Part shown: one piece after another, positions 6,281 to 8,063 of the stretch
Layout: each line of letters begins with the position of its first letter
How positions within the stretch are numbered: position 1 is the first letter of the stretch
Source of the DNA: Gammaproteobacteria bacterium
GTDB taxonomy: Bacteria; Pseudomonadota; Gammaproteobacteria; Steroidobacterales; Steroidobacteraceae
Assembly (NCBI GenBank): GCA_005877705.1
Contig: VBNY01000050.1
Coordinates: 1 to 8,063, forward strand
Length of the DNA: 8,063 bases
Reading direction: 5' to 3'
Notes under the pieces: generated by a model
The model's input: the letters and a program-made list of their open reading frames with translations, nothing else
Databases searched by the model: none
What the model was told of the DNA's origin: nothing
Made by a program: the position numbers and the translations under genes

Positions 6281-6928
6281 TCAAATCCAGTACGCCGTGC
6301 TGGTCAGCACGCGCGCCGTGCGTCGCATGAGCGCGCCCACCGCCGACGGCAGCTGCGTTGCGCCGCTCGCTCGCGCGCTCGCGCCGTGTGCCATCTCGTC
6401 GGTCCGCATTGTCTGAAGTATCGCACGGCTGCGGCTATCGCCCGCGGGCAGCCGCCCGAGGTGCTCATCGAGATGACCTTCGACCTGGCGCTCCGTCTCG
6501 ACGACAAAGCCCAGGCTCGTCCGGTCGCCCATGAGCGCGGCGAGGGCGCCGATGGCAAAGGAGCCCGCATACCACAGGGGATTCAGCAGGCTCGGTCGCG
6601 AGTCGAGCTCCCGCAGCCGCGTCTCGCACCAGGCGAGGTGATCGGACTCCTCCCGCGCCGCCTTGAGGAGCAGCTCACGCGTCGCCTGCGACCGGGCGAC
6701 CAGAGCCTGACCGTGGTAGAGCGCCTGAGCCGCGATTTCGCCAGCATGGTTCACACGCATGAGCGCGGCTGCCCGGTGCCGCTCCGCCTCGGACAGCCGG
6801 GGGCTCTCCCCTGGAGGCTCGGGAGCCTGCCCTGGGACGGGTCTGGAAGCTTGAGCGGGAGCGAACAAGGAGCGCAATGCACGATCGGCGGCGCCGATGC
6901 ACGAGTCGAGAAGGTGGCCGGACTCCAT
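6281..6928 (-). CDS. coq7: Coq7, 3-demethoxyubiquinol 3-hydroxylase (di-iron monooxygenase)
   Basis: Coq7 carries out the last ring hydroxylation in ubiquinone synthesis at the inner membrane (C6 in older numbering); it is a non-homologous alternative to the flavoprotein UbiF. The carboxylate-bridged di-iron ligand set is complete: E64 (NHAGE), E94 and H97 (REESDH), E146 (ETERQVEGH), E178 and H181 (DEMAH). [19 protein letters not shown] (110-128) and [11 protein letters not shown] form the membrane-facing helices. With ATG 6928 the protein is 215 residues, the length I recall for Pseudomonas Coq7, and [21 protein letters not shown] covers the family's first helix. The in-frame ATG at 6940 overlaps a TATAAT box and is less likely. 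The frame stays open upstream across the antisense of rplM, which is a shadow, not a fusion. It is divergent from rplM and could be cotranscribed with the crp-like gene. Confidence 0.95.
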   Translation of the reverse strand: MESGHLLDSCIGAADRALRSLFAPAQASRPVPGQAPEPPGESPRLSEAERHRAAALMRVNHAGEIAAQALYHGQALVARSQATRELLLKAAREESDHLAWCETRLRELDSRPSLLNPLWYAGSFAIGALAALMGDRTSLGFVVETERQVEGHLDEHLGRLPAGDSRSRAILQTMRTDEMAHGASARASGATQLPSAVGALMRRTARVLTSTAYWI

Positions 6929-6938
6929 ACGGGTTCTC

Positions 6939-6944
6939 ATTATA
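6939..6944 (-). promoter_or_regulatory. Possible -10 element of coq7
   Basis: A perfect TATAAT reads on the minus strand at 6944-6939, but no acceptable -35 or TGn extension accompanies it. It would start transcription near 6932, four bases before the chosen ATG 6928, and it overlaps the alternative ATG at 6940. Confidence 0.35.
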
Positions 6945-7018
6945 AGGGGCATTGGCGGCGATGGCTGGTGGCCAAGAAGCGCAATTTCTCGGGAAGCTGG
7001 TCTGCCGCAGAGCGCGCT

Positions 7019-7048
7019 TTGCATCGCCCGCGCCCCTTGCAGTACACT
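7019..7048 (+). promoter_or_regulatory. Predicted promoter of the rplM-rpsI operon
   Basis: TTGCAT (7019-7024), an 18-base spacer and TACACT (7043-7048) predict a start near 7055 and a leader of about 42 bases. The segment after the -10 box (TCCCGGC) is GC-rich, as at ribosomal promoters under stringent (ppGpp/DksA) control; that regulation is inference. The boxes are weak (3 of 6 and 4 of 6). Confidence 0.4.
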
Positions 7049-7050
7049 TC

Positions 7051-7070
7051 CCGGCCTTTTTTGGCCCCGG
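7051..7070 (+). repeat. Small inverted repeat around the predicted rplM transcript start
   Basis: CCGGCC, a T6 run and GGCCCCGG form a dyad: GGCC pairs with GGCC, and with two bulged C's CC pairs with GG outside. The predicted start (about 7055) falls inside it. It is therefore either a DNA-level dyad or, if the true start is further upstream, a leader hairpin. Confidence 0.4.
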
Positions 7071-7096
7071 AACCCCTCTTTCGACGCTTGAAGCTT

Positions 7097-7525
7097 ATGA
7101 AAACCGTATTCGCCAAGCCCGGCAGTATCCGCGGCGACTGGTTCGTCGTCGATGCGAGCGACAAGACTCTCGGACGGCTTGCCTCCCAGATCGCGCACCG
7201 CTTGAAGGGCAAGCACAAGGCCGATTACAGCCCGCACGTCGACATGGGCGACCACATCGTCGTGGTGAACGCGGACAAGATCCGCGTCACCGGGCGCAAG
7301 CTCACCGACAAGATCTATTATCACCACACCGGCCACATCGGCGGCATCAAGTCGATCGCCCTCGAGAAGCTCCTGAACGAGCACCCGGAGCGGGTGATCG
7401 AATTCGCGGTGAAGGGCATGCTGCCGAAGAACCCGCTGGGCCGGCGCATGTTCAAGAAGCTCCATGTGTTCGCCGGCGGCGAGCACCCGCACCGGGCGCA
7501 GCAGCCGAAGCCGCTGGAGCTGTAG
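7097..7525 (+). CDS. rplM: Large-subunit ribosomal protein L13 (uL13)
   Basis: This is a 142-residue L13, the same length as E. coli L13, an early-assembling 23S rRNA-binding protein of the 50S subunit. The start [20 protein letters not shown], the motif [18 protein letters not shown], the middle [13 protein letters not shown] and the signature [19 protein letters not shown] followed by [12 protein letters not shown] are all intact. ATG 7097 is the only start that fits the family N-terminus; a weak GAAG sits just before it. It is the first gene of the conserved rplM-rpsI pair. In E. coli this operon is reported to be feedback-controlled by its own product, but I cannot identify an equivalent mRNA site here beyond the two small dyads noted. 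The stop TAG overlaps the first base of a perfect hairpin. Confidence 0.98.
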   Translation: MKTVFAKPGSIRGDWFVVDASDKTLGRLASQIAHRLKGKHKADYSPHVDMGDHIVVVNADKIRVTGRKLTDKIYYHHTGHIGGIKSIALEKLLNEHPERVIEFAVKGMLPKNPLGRRMFKKLHVFAGGEHPHRAQQPKPLEL

Positions 7526-7552
7526 TGGGTAAAAGCAACGCCTTTTACCCAC
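7525..7552 (+). repeat. Perfect 11-bp hairpin between rplM and rpsI
   Basis: GTGGGTAAAAG (7525-7535) pairs completely with CTTTTACCCAC (7542-7552) around the loop CAACGC. It begins on the last base of the rplM stop codon and ends 50 bases before the rpsI ATG. No T-run follows, so full termination is unlikely, and rpsI needs read-through. RNA processing, ribosome-release-linked structure or partial attenuation are possible roles. Confidence 0.7.
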
Positions 7553-7588
7553 GTGACAGCCGCAGGCCGCTTTTCGACCGAAAACGAT

Positions 7589-7592
7589 AGGA
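7589..7592 (+). promoter_or_regulatory. Likely ribosome-binding site of rpsI
   Basis: AGGA lies 10 bases before the rpsI ATG, a slightly long but workable spacing. An imperfect small dyad, TTTTC with GAAAA around GACC (7571-7584), sits just upstream and could influence access. Confidence 0.4.
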
Positions 7593-7602
7593 CCCATATC
7601 CC

Positions 7603-8001
7603 ATGCCAGTGACCCAGCAGAACCAGTACGGGACCGGCCGCCGCAAGACCGCGACGGCGCGGGTGTACTTGCGACCCGGCAGCGGGCGGATCATCGTGAA
7701 CGACCGCTCGCTCGATGAGTTCTTCGGCCGCGAGACCGGACGCATGATCGTGCGCCAGCCGCTCGAGGCCGTGCAGCTCGGGGGCAGGTTCGACATCACG
7801 GTCAAGGTCGACGGCGGCGGCATTACGGGTCAGGCAGGCGCCATCCGGCACGGCATCACGCGCGCGCTGATCGAGTACGATGAGTCACTGCGTAAACCCC
7901 TGCGCGATGCCGGTTTCGTGACGCGCGATGCGCGCGAAGTCGAGCGCAAGAAGGTCGGACGCCGCAAGGCCCGCCGCGGCACCCAGTACTCGAAGCGCTA
8001 A
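7603..8001 (+). CDS. rpsI: Small-subunit ribosomal protein S9 (uS9)
   Basis: This is a 132-residue S9 of the 30S head, whose C-terminal tail reaches the P-site t[39 protein letters not shown], the signature [19 protein letters not shown] followed by IEYDESLR, and [22 protein letters not shown] are all present. The protein ends SKR, so the functional C-terminal Lys-Arg is kept. The ATG at 7603 gives [15 protein letters not shown], a few residues longer than in E. coli. It is the second gene of rplM-rpsI, 77 bases after the rplM stop, and is expected to be cotranscribed across the 7525-7552 hairpin. No second promoter was recognised in the gap. Confidence 0.98.
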   Translation: MPVTQQNQYGTGRRKTATARVYLRPGSGRIIVNDRSLDEFFGRETGRMIVRQPLEAVQLGGRFDITVKVDGGGITGQAGAIRHGITRALIEYDESLRKPLRDAGFVTRDAREVERKKVGRRKARRGTQYSKR

Positions 8002-8014
8002 GCTTGCCGAGCCG

Positions 8015-8042
8015 CCGGATCTGCGGAGAATTACGGATCCGG
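8015..8042 (+). terminator. Possible hairpin downstream of rpsI (window edge)
   Basis: CCGGATC (8015-8021) pairs with GATCCGG (8036-8042) around a 14-base loop, starting 14 bases after the rpsI stop. No T-run follows within the visible 21 bases. It may be a terminator of the ribosomal operon or chance; the rest of 8002-8063 shows no gene. Confidence 0.3.
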
Positions 8043-8063
8043 TCTGCCGCGCGATTCGCATCC

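Noticed and set aside
6089..7096. Upstream extension of the rplM frame, open back to 6089 on the plus strand
   Set aside because: It runs antisense to crp and coq7. L13 starts at 7097 with the family's normal N-terminus and full length.
6929..7597. Extension of the coq7 frame upstream through the antisense of rplM, as if a 438-residue fusion
   Set aside because: The extra part is antisense to a highly conserved ribosomal gene, and Coq7 is complete from 6928 at the family's normal length.

Overview
The window is a GC-rich chromosomal stretch made almost entirely of conserved housekeeping genes. Coq7 (ubiquinone synthesis), DjlA, PmbA/TldE and a Crp/Vfr/Clp-type regulator together point to a gammaproteobacterium. 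The regulator's wording ([24 protein letters not shown]) sits between enterobacterial Crp and xanthomonad Clp, so a Xanthomonadales, Nevskiales or Steroidobacter-like relative is plausible. This placement is inference. No rRNA, tRNA, CRISPR array, insertion sequence, phage gene or toxin-antitoxin pair was seen, and no gene-free stretch exceeds 300 bases.

Layout. The 3' end of pmbA (+, 1-494) converges on a YihY/BrkB-family membrane protein (-, 583-1941); a long inverted repeat lies between them. A 121-bp divergent spacer with a good sigma70-like promoter leads to a BtuF-like cobalamin-binding protein without a visible signal peptide (+, 2063-2878), which converges on djlA (-, 2891-3694). The djlA start region overlaps the purC promoter. 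purC (+, 3750-4640) is followed at 26 bp by rpe (+, 4667-5350). rpe converges on a crp/vfr/clp-type regulator with an unusual acidic tail (-, 5386-6132). coq7 (-, 6281-6928) lies upstream of crp on the same strand and is divergent from rplM-rpsI (+, 7097-8001). The window ends just after rpsI.

The genes do not form one pathway. They cover peptide maturation (PmbA), membrane and chaperone functions (YihY, DjlA), purine and pentose metabolism (PurC, Rpe), global transcription control (Crp-like), quinone synthesis (Coq7) and the ribosome (L13, S9). rplM-rpsI is a classic two-gene operon, and purC-rpe may be cotranscribed.

I found no convincing new multi-gene system. The points most worth checking are three long inverted repeats (501-570, 2107-2150, 7525-7552), the lysine/proline linker plus acidic tail on the Crp-like protein together with a Ser-to-Asn change in its cAMP pocket, the BtuF-like protein with no export signal, and -10 boxes placed so close to the rpe and coq7 start codons that their mRNAs could be leaderless or nearly so.
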